Positions 12,481 through 27,840 of a DNA stretch of 64,000 nucleotides are shown here, in pieces. Numbering within the stretch: position 1 is the stretch's first letter; every line of letters begins with the position of its first letter. The position numbers and the translations under genes are program-made. The notes under the pieces are model-generated. The model ran no database searches and was not told where the DNA came from. It saw nothing but the letters and a program-made list of their open reading frames with translations. The DNA is from Limanda limanda (lineage: Eukaryota > Chordata > Actinopteri > Pleuronectiformes > Pleuronectidae), in contig NC_083638.1 of assembly GCF_963576545.1 (NCBI RefSeq), positions 9,857,022 through 9,921,021 of the forward strand. The letters are read 5' to 3'.

Positions 12481-14621
12481 CATTAACAACTCTAGTAAGA
12501 AAATGTAACTTTACATTTGTGGTATGAAATAATGCAGACACTATTTTAATGTGATCAAATCAGCCATCTGCATTTTAACATTTACATTATATTTGGTGGT
12601 TAAGAAATCAAAGAAGAGAGAATTAAAAGTTTTTAAATGTGTAATTGTCCAAACGTTTGAACCTGCAAATGATGTCTCATACATCACTAAGAATATAAAA
12701 ACATTCATTTTTTCATCTCCCCCTAAAATAAAATAGGGAACAGTTGCTATTAATGCAGAATATTTCTGATTTGTAAGATAAATGGCTGGAATAACCAAAA
12801 CCACCATTGTGGTTTTTAAATCCAAATGGTAATACCGGCATCATCAAAGAATAATTTCACGTGGGCGAGGATATCATTCCACTCTGTCTTGTATGATACT
12901 TTCCTTTAATTTCTTCTTTTTTGTATTACCATTTCATCCGCCCCCACACGACTCTGCACTACCTTTTTTGGTGTCAGTCTGAGCCAGTCTCTCCATTTGG
13001 CTCCATGTGAGGCTTCTCCCTCCGTAGACCATTTGCCACAGCGTTGTTTTCTGAGGGAAATGCCAGAAAGTTTTACCGACTGTGCCACAGGGAGCCAAAC
13101 ACCACGCCCACATCCGTTTGAGTCTACTGTGAGTTTGCTACTTGAGTGGGACTGCTGACGGTTTAATGGAGAGCATTTCGAACCGAGAGTCGATTAAAGC
13201 AAATTTACTGTAAAATTGAGTTGGTGCACAAAAAGTATCCAAATGAGAGGATGACTCACAGGCTGTGGACAGGCACACTGGCAAACCGTATTATACCATT
13301 TCCCAGCAGAACAGTTTTCTGCATGGGGAATTCATTAAGACTCTGTGGAGATGGAGTTTCTCAATGTTTTCCCCATTAAGCCACAAAGTAGGCACAAGTT
13401 ACAGTTTCACTATCGAGGGTTAAATAACAAGCCTGTTAAAAACATCTTAGGAAACAGAATTAACATTTAACCAAACCACAATAGTTTGGCATATGACTTT
13501 CCCTATTTCATTACTCACTTTTGCCAGTAAATAAAATTTCTGGTCAGTGCCTTTCTTACAGGAAAAGGCAAATATACCGAAAGCTGCAAGAAATTACCTG
13601 CGGCCCAAAACTCAGACCTCGTTAAAAACATCTGACCTCTGCCTCCCTCCCACACTGTCTGACTTTGCTCAGACACAATGCAAACTGTCCGCTCAGGGTA
13701 ATGTGTCCTGTCCTGCAGCTCCGAGGACCAATTAAACAGACGATGATAGAAGGTCCTCGGAGACAAGCATGACATCATCCCAATGTGTGTGTGTGTGTGT
13801 GTGTTTTTCGTGGGTCTTTATAATGTCTGTCTCCTTCTCTAATCTCCTGTAATTACACAGCTCCTCGTCCCCTGAAGGAATCCAGCGCATGACATCAGAC
13901 GCACCAGAGGTTATTGGTTAAAAGCTGGGACATCTTTGGGAGTTCACACATAATCACGGAGACTTCATGTGACTCACGGGAGACTGCGACAGGAGGTGTG
14001 AAGTGCACGTACAGGTAAAGGAAGTCACATGTCGGTGATAAACCACCGCTCAACGGCGTCCTGTATGGAAAACAAACTTTCTCCGGATATTTATATAGAT
14101 ACAGTCAATCTGCTGAACCATGACTGACCTAGACTTTGCAGAAATGAAATAACAGACTCCCACAGATATGACACAGACATGGTGAAAATATTGTGAACAT
14201 CTGTGTTTGTTGTGGAGATGATTTAGTCAGAGGCGATTGTCTCATAACCAGAGAAGGAAGTCTGGAGGTTTCTGTATTGACTGGTATGAAAATAGGAAGT
14301 TAAACTTGTTAAAATCAGTTTTTGTATTTCAAATGGAAAATGCTTAAATTTGCACAAATGCTTAGTAACTGTCATTTTTGCAAATGTGAGCAAATCTGAC
14401 GATATTAATATTTTTAAAGGACCGTCTTATGTAGTTCTCCTTTTTTTTTTGGCTTCTTCTTACTTCTGTTGAGCAACAGAAACTTTTGTCTTCTCTATGA
14501 ACTAAGCTGCACAGCTCAGCAGTGACGTATGAGAACATCATTAGATATGCTGTTATTAGTTATTTGCCGAGTCAGAATATTGGACAGTATGAAAATCAAC
14601 CTGCTGGTGGTGCAAAGACTC
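12481..14621. other. intergenic, no gene seen
   Basis: AT-rich spacer, including a short (TG)n tract at 13786-13804. The first part may be further decayed LINE sequence. No gene or RNA recognised. Confidence 0.45.
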
Positions 14622-14624
14622 TAA

Positions 14625-16140
14625 AGGCTCTTATATACTTCTACGTATCCGTTTCTCGGAGAGGTCTCAGCGGGGGACAAAGAGTCTTTTTGATTTTTAC
14701 TTCTCCGACGACTATCCGTCTAAAAACAATTCCCTGCCAAACCCATAGGTGGCGCAACGGAAGACGAGCTCAGAGAAGCCTACCCCATTTGGGAAGAAGA
14801 AGTCCACGTGTCTCTGTTGACATGTTAGCTTGCCCCACACACTGAACCATGGCAACTAACATAGGGTGACCAGATTTGAGTTTGTAAAAAAGAGGACACT
14901 TCGTCGCGGGGGTGGGGGGGGGTGTTGGCGTGGGGAGGTGTAGTGTATAGCATGCCGCACCATGACCATGTGAATGCATACAAATGTCACAAATGAAATG
15001 ACAAAAATGACACAAATGACTATATGAACATCTATTTATTGAACTTTAACAAAATTGCAAAGTGCAAATGTAAAACAAATCTTTTTTGTGGCATTTAAAT
15101 GTGTCAATAATGATAACAAATAAAACATTCTAAATAATAAATTCTTTATATGGCCACATATTAAAATAAGAAAATTAAGAAACTTTTCAGTCCTCCTCAT
15201 GTGGTTGGCCATATTATGTGCTGTTGTAAATAGCGCACGGAGTGGAAGCGGCAAGGTGCTCAATGTTGCCAGATTGGAATTGGCAAAGTAACGTTCCAAA
15301 GGCTCAAAATAGTCGTATTTGGAGGATAATTATCGTGGCTCTGGCAACCCTGAGATCGGTCGCCCAATGACAGACTCTCTCTACAGTCAGCTCGCGCAAG
15401 AAGGTGGAACGTAAGGGTGGTACCATTTCCAGAACTTGGAAGGCCGAAATAACTAGTAGGCTATGTTAAAGACCCAGAAACACAAATATGCGACGAGGCA
15501 AAAAAAAAAAAAAAATTATTTATATTTTTTTGCGACGAGGCAAAATACCGGACGTTTTTGGAATCCCTGCCGGACGCATTTTTTAGGTCTCGAAAAGAGG
15601 ACATGTCCGGGAAAAAGAGGACGTCTGGTCACCCTAACTAACAGAACTAAATAAAGTGACACCCAGCGTGTCAAGATGCTGATGTTATCGTTTCTTAGCG
15701 CAGCGGTTCCCCGGTCTTGTTTCCGAACTGTGTTGCTGATTCCACAGCTTGAATCTGCTTGAGGCTACATGTAGCTAGAAGCTACCCGGAACTAGCTCCC
15801 CCCCAGCTTCCACACACAGTCAGCAGGGACTCCCGGCACTAACAACTACTATCCAGTGTTTGCTTCTAACCTGACGGTATTATAGAAACAGTGTCATGAT
15901 AGAAGTGGAATTAAAGTCGTGACGGCGGGTTCTTGCACTGTTACCACCGCAGTTAGCATGTCGTTGGCGGACCAATCACAGCCAAGAGCGGTCCGTCGGG
16001 TCTCCAACATGAAGACGGATAGTTAGAAAAATCAGACGTGTACGAAAAGCTGTCTGAAGCACTCGGAGAGGGCGTTTCACGACGGATAGGGCGGTCTTAT
16101 CTGTCCGTAATAGAAAAAACGGAAAGGCATAAATTGGCCT
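14625..16140. mobile_element. PIF/Harbinger-like non-autonomous element, interrupted
   Basis: Outer borders are TAA (14622-14624) and TAA (16141-16143), the 3-bp target type used by PIF/Harbinger. The left end reads AGGCTCTTATATACTTCTAC. The right end, read inward on the minus strand, starts AGGCCAATTTATGCCTTTCC, giving imperfect terminal inverted repeats. Interior sequence such as ATAGGTGGCGCAACGGAAGA is of the kind seen in abundant fish MITEs. No transposase frame. A 774-bp hAT element is nested inside; without it and its duplicated target the host element would be about 734 bp. Assignment rests on TSD type and resemblance, so it is moderate. Confidence 0.5.
14862..15635. mobile_element. 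hAT-type non-autonomous element (774 bp)
   Basis: Flanked by an exact 8-bp duplication AACTAACA at 14854-14861 and 15636-15643. The left end is TAGGGTGACCAGA and the right end, inverted, AGGGTGACCAGA: 12-bp terminal inverted repeats with the usual hAT (C/T)A-G-G-G start. Subterminal AAGAGGAC blocks occur near both ends. No transposase ORF; the 87-codon minus frame inside has no known domain. It lies inside the Harbinger-like element. Confidence 0.88.
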
Positions 16141-16143
16141 TAA

Positions 16144-19100
16144 GGAGAAAGATCAAGGCGAGGACTTTAAGTACATGAATCATTGGTCAGAGCTATTCAA
16201 TAAAAATGAAAAATTGATAAATAAAAATATGTACAAATGCAAAGTACCCAGGTTATAAAAGGACTTATAATATCGGACAAACCGAGCTCACTAAGTTATT
16301 TTTCAATTAATTTATTTTGGTAGTTTGCACTGAAAGATGTGCAAACTTACAAGTTTTACCAACTTCAACTTGTTTATGTTTTTTAAAAAGACGTTACTGA
16401 TGCAAACAAACCGTGAGCAACATCAGAAAGGATGAATAAGTATTAATGTCCAGGGTTATGTTTTCAGCCCTGGACGGATTACCACAGAACCTGAGAGGCA
16501 AGAGTCCAGTAGGTTTTGGCCCAGTTGCAGATCAGGGGATGGATCCAGGAAATGTCTGAATCACTTTCTTACAGTGCTAGATATGTTTTTTGTTTTTTTA
16601 CATTTTCACTGATTCCCCAGAGAATAACTCTTGGATCTTGTTAACCAATAAAATCAGGCATATTTAGGGGACTAATATTTATAAGTGTGTGCAATCTGGT
16701 ACATCTTGATTGGATTTAGGAGACTGTTGGGCCTTGGCAGACATATACATGTTTTCTACTGATTCTGGACATAGTTATCTTATATTAATATTAATTACTC
16801 CTATTGAGACCGGCCTATTAGAAGGTTATAATCATGTATATATATTTTATGTGTATATGGATCATTGCTTTACATTTCTAACTCTGTATAATATACTTTC
16901 AATACATTTGTTTTGTATTGCACTAATCACAACCTACAACGATACAAAGTAAGGTTGAGACCTTTCAATATTCTTCTATGTTACGTTTTGGCAAGGCACA
17001 AATACGCATAACGTTGTGCCACAAAACTGGATGTGATAAAATCTTAAATGTGAAGGGAGCAACCTTTGAGTCAACCGTGCGAGTCATGGCCTGCTCACAG
17101 TTCATATCTCATTACTGCCATTTTGACAGAAAGAATAACTTATGTAACCTCTAATTAAAGGACAAAGAGTAAACACACTGTAACACAGAGAGCTGCTTAT
17201 TTCCCTGTGTGTGTTACAGAGTTCCTTATTGACTTAAACAACACGGCCCCAGACGCTGAGTCCGGCTCAGACCGGACCAATGAAAACAGCTCCTCTCTTT
17301 TGCGGTTCTGTTCAACACGACCCTGCTTCCCTGTGCAAATGCAGCCGGTCTGACTGCACATCACAAACTCACACACACAAATTCACAAACACACAAACAC
17401 AACACACAAACACACAAACACACACACTCGCATTCATCTCCTCACAGCCCTTTGCTGTGGTGGAAACTCTGTCGACAGTGACATCATCACGCAAGAATGG
17501 AAATATCGTCCCAGGCAACCAGTAACATCACAACACCGCGGAAATGGTGACTGTCATTAAAAGCTTCATAAGCATTGATGCAAAGAAGCAAAGGCTGTGG
17601 GGCACAACACCAGTGGAGAGCCACAACCCACACAACGCAACACACACACACACACACACACGCAGCAGAGTAAAAACAGAGAGCTCACTTATGGTCTAAA
17701 ATCTTGCATCATGATAAAAGCATCGAGGGTTGAATCCTCCCTGGAACTTTAACTACGTGTTCTGGACTCCACCGCACCGGATGGCCTTTGTGTACTTGTC
17801 CTCTATTATATCCTTTCCTCCCATCATTTCACTGACCAATATCTCAAGGGGAACCTTTAAACAAACAGTCAAAGAGAGAGTGGGGGGAGGGGGGGACTAT
17901 TCCCAGATTCATTTATCTGTGCTTTGAGCGATAACAGTTTCTGGTAAATTCTTGTGCTTGTATTTTCTCCCGACGCTCTCCTGAGGATTGGAAGCATATG
18001 GCTGCGTTGCATAAGGTAGACAAAGAGAGCAAACATGGGGAGAAATGACTTCACATAATTATAAGAAATGGCGTGGTCGATGGACTCGCTGTGTGGCTAC
18101 AGGTCTGAATGTTGGCCAGTGGCCTTTCCCTGCAGAACCCGAGCTCTTTTGCACATGCCTGAAAACAAATGGGGTCTTAGTCAGTGTTCCCTTTTCCCAG
18201 GAATCAGCAGTTTCAAACAGTTTGACAGCACAGAGGACAAAGAGTTTCCCGTCCACACTGCGGCACTGAACTGTGGAGCAGGAGTCAGTTTGGATCACTT
18301 CAAGTTACTTCATAAATATCTCCGGAGAACAACACCAGGAGACGTAGTCGTACGAAACAAGGGATCTAAAACATAAAAAGCAAATAATGGCAGTATACAA
18401 TTAAACTAAAATAGCCCTCAGAAGAACAGTCTGAAACTTAATCAAGCTGCACCAAAGTGCACACTTAGATATCGGTTCCCAAAATGATATCAAATATAGA
18501 TACAAATTAAATGTCAAAATGACATTTGAAAGAAAGGGAAACAAAATGTGAAAGAAGTAAAAATTAGAGTTAAAAATGTATTAATTAAAATTCATAAAAT
18601 GCTTAAAAACAGAAAAACAGAAAAAAAATATTAGCTTGCAGGAGTGCAAGCAAGAGCATCCTTGCTTTTTGATACTATTCCAATTCTACTTCCATTTTAG
18701 AACAAGTTTATTGTTGCAAAAACTCCTGCATTTTGCATTAATAAACTTAATCTATAACTAATCTCGCAGCGAATGAGAATATACTTTGTTTGTCTTTTGT
18801 GTTCTCAGACTGCAGAATGTCCTCCACAGACCAGGAGGGGGGGGGGGGGGGGTCAGGGCAGGTCACTCTGTCTTGTTAGGCCACCTCCAGACAGATGAAC
18901 ACAAACTCTCTCTATAACGTGACTTTTACGGCCTCTGGTCAGAACAGTGGTCAACACCACTTTACCAAACGCAGATCAGAGGGAGCTACAACATGTCTGT
19001 GTGGAGATCAAGGGATGCAGAAGAACTCCTGAGCTCTTGGGGAAGTTTAGCACCTAATGCAAACCTTTCACAGTCATTTGTTTTCTTGGATGATTTAGCT

Positions 19101-19939
19101 TTTTAACTTCTTGTTCCAATGAAGAAAAAACCCACAAAGAACCATCTTGTTCCTCATTTGCTGTTTAATTAACCCTATAAAATATTCTGCCTTGTAACGG
19201 CCCTCTACTAAATCCACCCTCTTTAATTCGTCCTTTTTAAGGAACACATTCAGTCACACCACATGTATTCCTGAGGTGAAATGTGGCCGACCTGGCAGTC
19301 AGGAACCGGGACGACTCTCACACCTCCGCCATTCATTTACACTCTGAGGCCGATGCGAGACGACCGCTGATCCAAACTGTGCTTCAAGTTTTTCTGTCGG
19401 ACCACAGCCCACATTCCACATCTCCCAGCTGTCCTGCCCCCTCTGACAGAAGCCGGCACCATTTCTCACGTTGTATACATTAGTATTTGTAACACTGCAG
19501 GTATGAAGTGCCCTGCAGATCTGTTTATTTCTTGGCAAGACAGATGTGTTGAGAGAGTGAGGATCTCTGCAGGTCAAGGGTACTTTAACCGAAGGGTCAG
19601 GACAGGGGAGGCAGACTCTGAGCTGATGGAACACAGCTGTCCCGGCAGCTTGCATTACACTGAAATGCCCCAACAGCCCACGTCACCTCTGCCTGGTCAC
19701 ATTTAACAGGCAGCGCTGGGAGGTGAAATACAGTCGGGATGGAGACCGTGTGAAAGCAGATCTCGGTCGATGGTTGAGTGCTTATAACCCCAAAGAGATG
19801 TGCAGAGTACTTGTACTTTCTAACACATGCAGTACACCACGCACACACTGCTGAACCCTCATTAGAGTGCAGAACAGAAAGAAACTAGACTTACTTTCCT
19901 GCAGTTGAATGCGTCCAGCTTCGGTCCCTCCAGGGGTTC
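16144..19939. other. intergenic, no gene seen
   Basis: Nearly 3.8 kb without a supported gene. Contains CA-rich stretches near 17369-17427 and 17641-17661 and a run of 16 G at 18837-18852. The 124-codon minus frame at 19299-19673 matches nothing recognisable. Confidence 0.5.
18837..18852. repeat. poly(G) run
   Basis: Sixteen consecutive G on the plus strand in an otherwise ordinary spacer. Confidence 0.97.
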
Positions 19940-20352
19940 CTGACATGTTGCATTTACAATATGTGGTCACTGGGAATTTTACCTTTGACCAATGAAATCT
20001 AATTAGTTAATCGTTGAATCATGGAAACTAGTCCACATTTGAAGAGGATATTGAGATTTCATGTTCAAGAGGCCAAAGCCAGGTTCTGTGAGGCCGGAAT
20101 GAAACCCATTTATCTGTGAGTCTAAGATTAAACTTTGTGGACACTTTGAAGTTCCACCCAAGTTAGACCACCTCAATTTGAAGAAGTTCATCTGTGATCT
20201 TTGACCCCCCCAAAGGGTTCTCTCAAGGTGTTTATGAAATACAGCATTCACAATAACAAAAGCATATTTTGAAACGTCACAGAGACCTTGACCTTTGACC
20301 ACCAAATACAAATCAGTTAATCCGTGAGTCCAAGTGAACATTTGTACCAAAA
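19940..20352. repeat. diverged teleost tandem/interspersed repeat
   Basis: Recurring blocks: GACCTTTGACC-type core followed by CAAATCAGTTAATC, GAGTCCAAGTGAACATTTGT, then TTTGAAGAAGTTC and TTCTCTCAAGGTGTTTATGA. At least two to three diverged monomers of about 150 bases are present (around 19955, 20140 and 20276). The order of blocks matches a repeat I recognise as very common in fish genomes. The core TGACCTTTGACC is also a DR1 nuclear-receptor half-site pair. Confidence 0.6.
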
Positions 20353-22550
20353 ACAGTGGGCAGTATTACCTACATCAGGGTATTGCCAAACCTAGTAGGA
20401 TTCCTCCACTCATGGAGACCGAGCAGGTCATTTTATGACAAATTAATGAAATACGACTTCAGATATTTCAGTCTGGACACAAGTGGTGGACCAATAAACT
20501 CACATCCCGAGAATCATATGATCAAAACCTCCGGAGCAGCAGATGCATGGACCATGAAGTGAGATTGTTTTTGTCAGAACCTGTTTCCATGGTCAAGAAC
20601 AAACTGAAACTCAACAAGAGAAGGTTTACGATCATTTATCACCTCCTCACTTCATTTCACAAGACCATGACTCAGAAACAAAGAATTCTCATCAGTCCAC
20701 GAAAACAAAAGTTGACTTATATGCAGTTTTTTATGCTGTAATTGTTTATGATTGTAAAACACGAACTATTTATCTGAGAGAGCACATACTAAAGAATGAC
20801 CTCATGCTGTCGTCCTCCGGCTCCCATCCACTGGGGCAGGGCCAGAGTGATGTGTTCTCGTCTATGGGAGTGATCTGTCCTCTTCAACCACACCAAACAA
20901 CACCAGCATCCATCTTGCCTTGTTCACAGTCTCCCCCTCTGAAATTATCTACCGAGAAGTGGTTTGCCATGAGGTCAGGGACATTATAAATAAGTGCTAC
21001 GAAGGAACACGAGACACGTTGTCCTCTGTTGCTTCCTTCATGCAATGGACTGGAGAAAACACAGGTGGGTTTGGACAGTAAAGGTGCACTGGAACTCTGG
21101 GATCTCTGCAGCCAGGGCTTTTAGTTTATGGATTTTGCATGAGGACTTTGTCTGGGGGCAAAGGTTCACATTCCCCAAATCACTCGAGAGAGGGTGTTTC
21201 ATTTCATTTCACACCATCCCAACATTCACATTGAAAGAAAGCCAATTCCATCCTGTGTGATTTGCAAAGATTTCAGTCAGGCACAAGAATTATGTAACCT
21301 GAAGCCTCCCGGGGTCGATATCATGGCAGGAGGCCACGGCGCTCGTAACTCTCTGTCAAGTTAGTATATACTGGACAGGGTGGAGAAACACCATATGCTC
21401 CGTGTTCTCTGCCGTCTCTGGAGTTAGTGCAGTGCAAGCTGCATCCCTGGCCCAGATCCCGCGAGCCCATTATTGAGACGTTTCTCTTCACGCTATAATA
21501 AACTAAGAGGGATATTGGCATTTGGGCCCAGCTCCCACGATCAGAGCAAGAAAACACTATTGTTCTACGGTCGACAAATACTCCCTTGTTGCTATGCTAT
21601 TCGGTCCATCTAGCCCGGGTCAAACTGTATATTTCATGTCAGGCTAATGTCTTCACCATCCTTCATGTTCTTCCTTTCTGAAAACAACCTACTCCAAAAT
21701 CTGTAATGACTCATCTCTGAATTTTCTATCTGTCGACTGAACATTACAGATGCAAACTTAACTAGGCTGAAAACAGGACGGATTACTTTTGCTTCTTGCC
21801 TTTTTTTTTTAACTTGTAAAAGGCCATGATCATGCAGTCTCCGCTAATGAAGCCTGCATCATCTTTTTCCATTTCACTAACTTTGTTCTCAAGCCTGCGA
21901 GAAAACATGTGGGAGGAAATCCTACCTTTGAAATTCAGGCCCAGTCAGAAGTAGCAGATTGTTAATCAATGCACAGTGGAGCAATAATATGTTACAATGG
22001 ACTCGGTAAAGAGGATATAAAGTTTGTTCGTTTTTTATACTTTGGCAGGAGGATTCTGTGATGTTTGCTGTTTCCAATTCTTGTTTCCAACTTAATAAAA
22101 ACCGATCCCTGGAGTTGTGTAACTTGGAAGCTTTGGAACAATAACCGGACTGAAATGTTTTATAAAATCTTGTTTTCAACCTTGTAAACTGCAACTCTTG
22201 CTCCATCGAGTGGTAAGAATGGATATTACATCTAAGTACCTGGGTTCAATAATAGCAGCATTCTACTAATCAGACCTGATGGGTTAAATTTTTTTTACAT
22301 TATGAAGTCAAGGAAAATTACTGCGATCACAAATCAGCACTGGTTTAAAGGATTCAAATGTGTTTTCCAAATCAATTGACTTGCCCCTTGTTTAAAACTG
22401 GATCCATTGAAATATTGTCAAATAATACAATAAACATACTCTGATTCAAAGAGAAACAAACTTATGTTCTTATCAGCTAGAACTTTGTTGCTTAGAAAAC
22501 TAAATCTGATGCCGCCCACACTGTCTCTCCTCCAAGCAGAAATAAGCCAA
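20353..22550. other. intergenic, no gene seen
   Basis: Spacer downstream of psmd14. Only short open frames without known domains. Confidence 0.5.
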
Positions 22551-22566
22551 TTCTTTCATACATACA

Positions 22567-22572
22567 TTTATT
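22567..22572 (-). terminator. poly(A) signal of psmd14
   Basis: Minus strand AATAAA about 56 bases past the psmd14 stop codon. It implies a very short 3' UTR ending near 22550. Confidence 0.75.
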
Positions 22573-22627
22573 TTATATAAAAGAAAACAAGGGTTGCAAT
22601 ATTAACAGGTATACACACACAGGACCA

Positions 22628-26474
<3,847 letters not shown>

Positions 26475-27388
26475 AGTTATCTGTTAAAAAAAAGACATTA
26501 AAAAGTCATTAGCAGCAACTTGAACTTATCAGATATCAGAGAGGTACATGTGACGTGTGATTATAACAAGATCAGATGTATCAGATAAAAATAAGTTGAA
26601 GAGGACTTTAGGGTCAATTCAGTACAAATTGTTTACATAAAGTATCTATCTGGGACGTAAGATAATTTTTATTAACTTAAAGTTGTTGGTAAAACAACAT
26701 CAGATAAAAAATGCATTAGACAACATAATAAGTGCACCAGTCAGTTTAATGCCACAGCAGCAAAAACTATACAAACAGTTTTTATATTTCTATATTGTAT
26801 AGGGCCAATGCTTCCTTTGTAATTACTCTGGTGTAGATTCCATTTAATTTTTATTCTTATTTTCAATACATTATATTTCTCTGTGTTTTAACCTATTCTG
26901 TACTTTTTCAGCTACATCACGAGGCCTTTTTAACTTATTGATTGCAGACACAATCATTTTATAATAATGTCTATAAAAGCCTGAGTCTGTCACATCTACA
27001 ACAACATTATTATTATATATAAAATACGCAAAGCAATCCTGCATAGAAATTACGCTAGCGGCCAAGTGGCTAGTTAGCATCAGTTAGCTGATTTCCAGAG
27101 TCACGTAAACACGGAAAATCTAGTTCTAATGTTTGATTCCATCTATCGTTCAATATGTTTGAGCAGCAATATTATAAAAAACGATGAACTTGTTAATGAA
27201 CTGACGTTAAATCGCTCGGTTTAGAAACTACTGCTGGCTGTTAGCATTAGCATGCCGTTAGCTTCCTCATGCTAACTTCGCCTGTGTCATCTCGGAGCAG
27301 AGAAGCAGCGACAAACTACCGACGCCGGTTCCGTGTCACCGTGTGTTCTGCAGGTTTGTGTCTGTGGTCGAGTCCTGACTCCACTCAC

Positions 27389-27480
27389 CTGCTGTCAAAC
27401 GGGTCGAAGCTTCAGAAGAACGAGTTTCTCTCGGTGTTCAGACTCAAACACACCGACTACAATGAATCAGCCAGATTCTT
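27389..27480 (-). other. psmd14: probable non-coding first exon of psmd14
   Basis: The coding start lies in an exon with its own acceptor, so a 5' exon is needed. A strong minus-strand donor (CAGCAG|GTGAGTGG) at 27389/27388 sits just downstream of the CRE/ETS promoter-like sequence. The exon's 5' end is inferred. Confidence 0.5.
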
Positions 27481-27494
27481 CTCTCAGGAAAACT

Positions 27495-27518
27495 ACTTCC
27501 GTCGCTCCCATGACGTCA
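27495..27518 (-). promoter_or_regulatory. psmd14 promoter elements (ETS and CRE)
   Basis: ACTTCCG at 27495-27501 is an ETS site on the minus strand (CGGAAGT), and TGACGTCA at 27511-27518 is a perfect palindromic CRE. No TATA box. ETS/CRE CpG promoters suit a housekeeping proteasome gene. Confidence 0.6.
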
Positions 27519-27574
27519 CGACGTCGACTGCAAAATCAGGACACACGGGGGCGCGACAGGGACGAAACACATAA

Positions 27575-27840
27575 TCCTAGAAATAATAATAATAATAACA
27601 ATAATAATAGCCTAATAATGATAATAATATTATTATCATCACTATTTCCCATGTTTTTGGTCGTTGGTCAAAACAAAGAAAGAATGAAATAACAAATATG
27701 TAACTAATTGATTGATATATATTGCATGTTATTATTATTATTATATTATCAAGCATATTAATAATATAATACATGTTATATTTCAATATTACATTTGTGA
27801 TATTAATAACAGCATCCCTGTGATAATACAAATAACAACA
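27575..27840. repeat. AT-rich (AAT)n/(ATT)n low-complexity tract
   Basis: Trinucleotide AAT/ATT-rich sequence with dense TAA/ATT tracts just upstream of the psmd14 promoter. Confidence 0.8.

Noticed and set aside
19299..19673. 124-codon minus-strand ORF
   Set aside because: No family match that I recognise and no gene signals around it.
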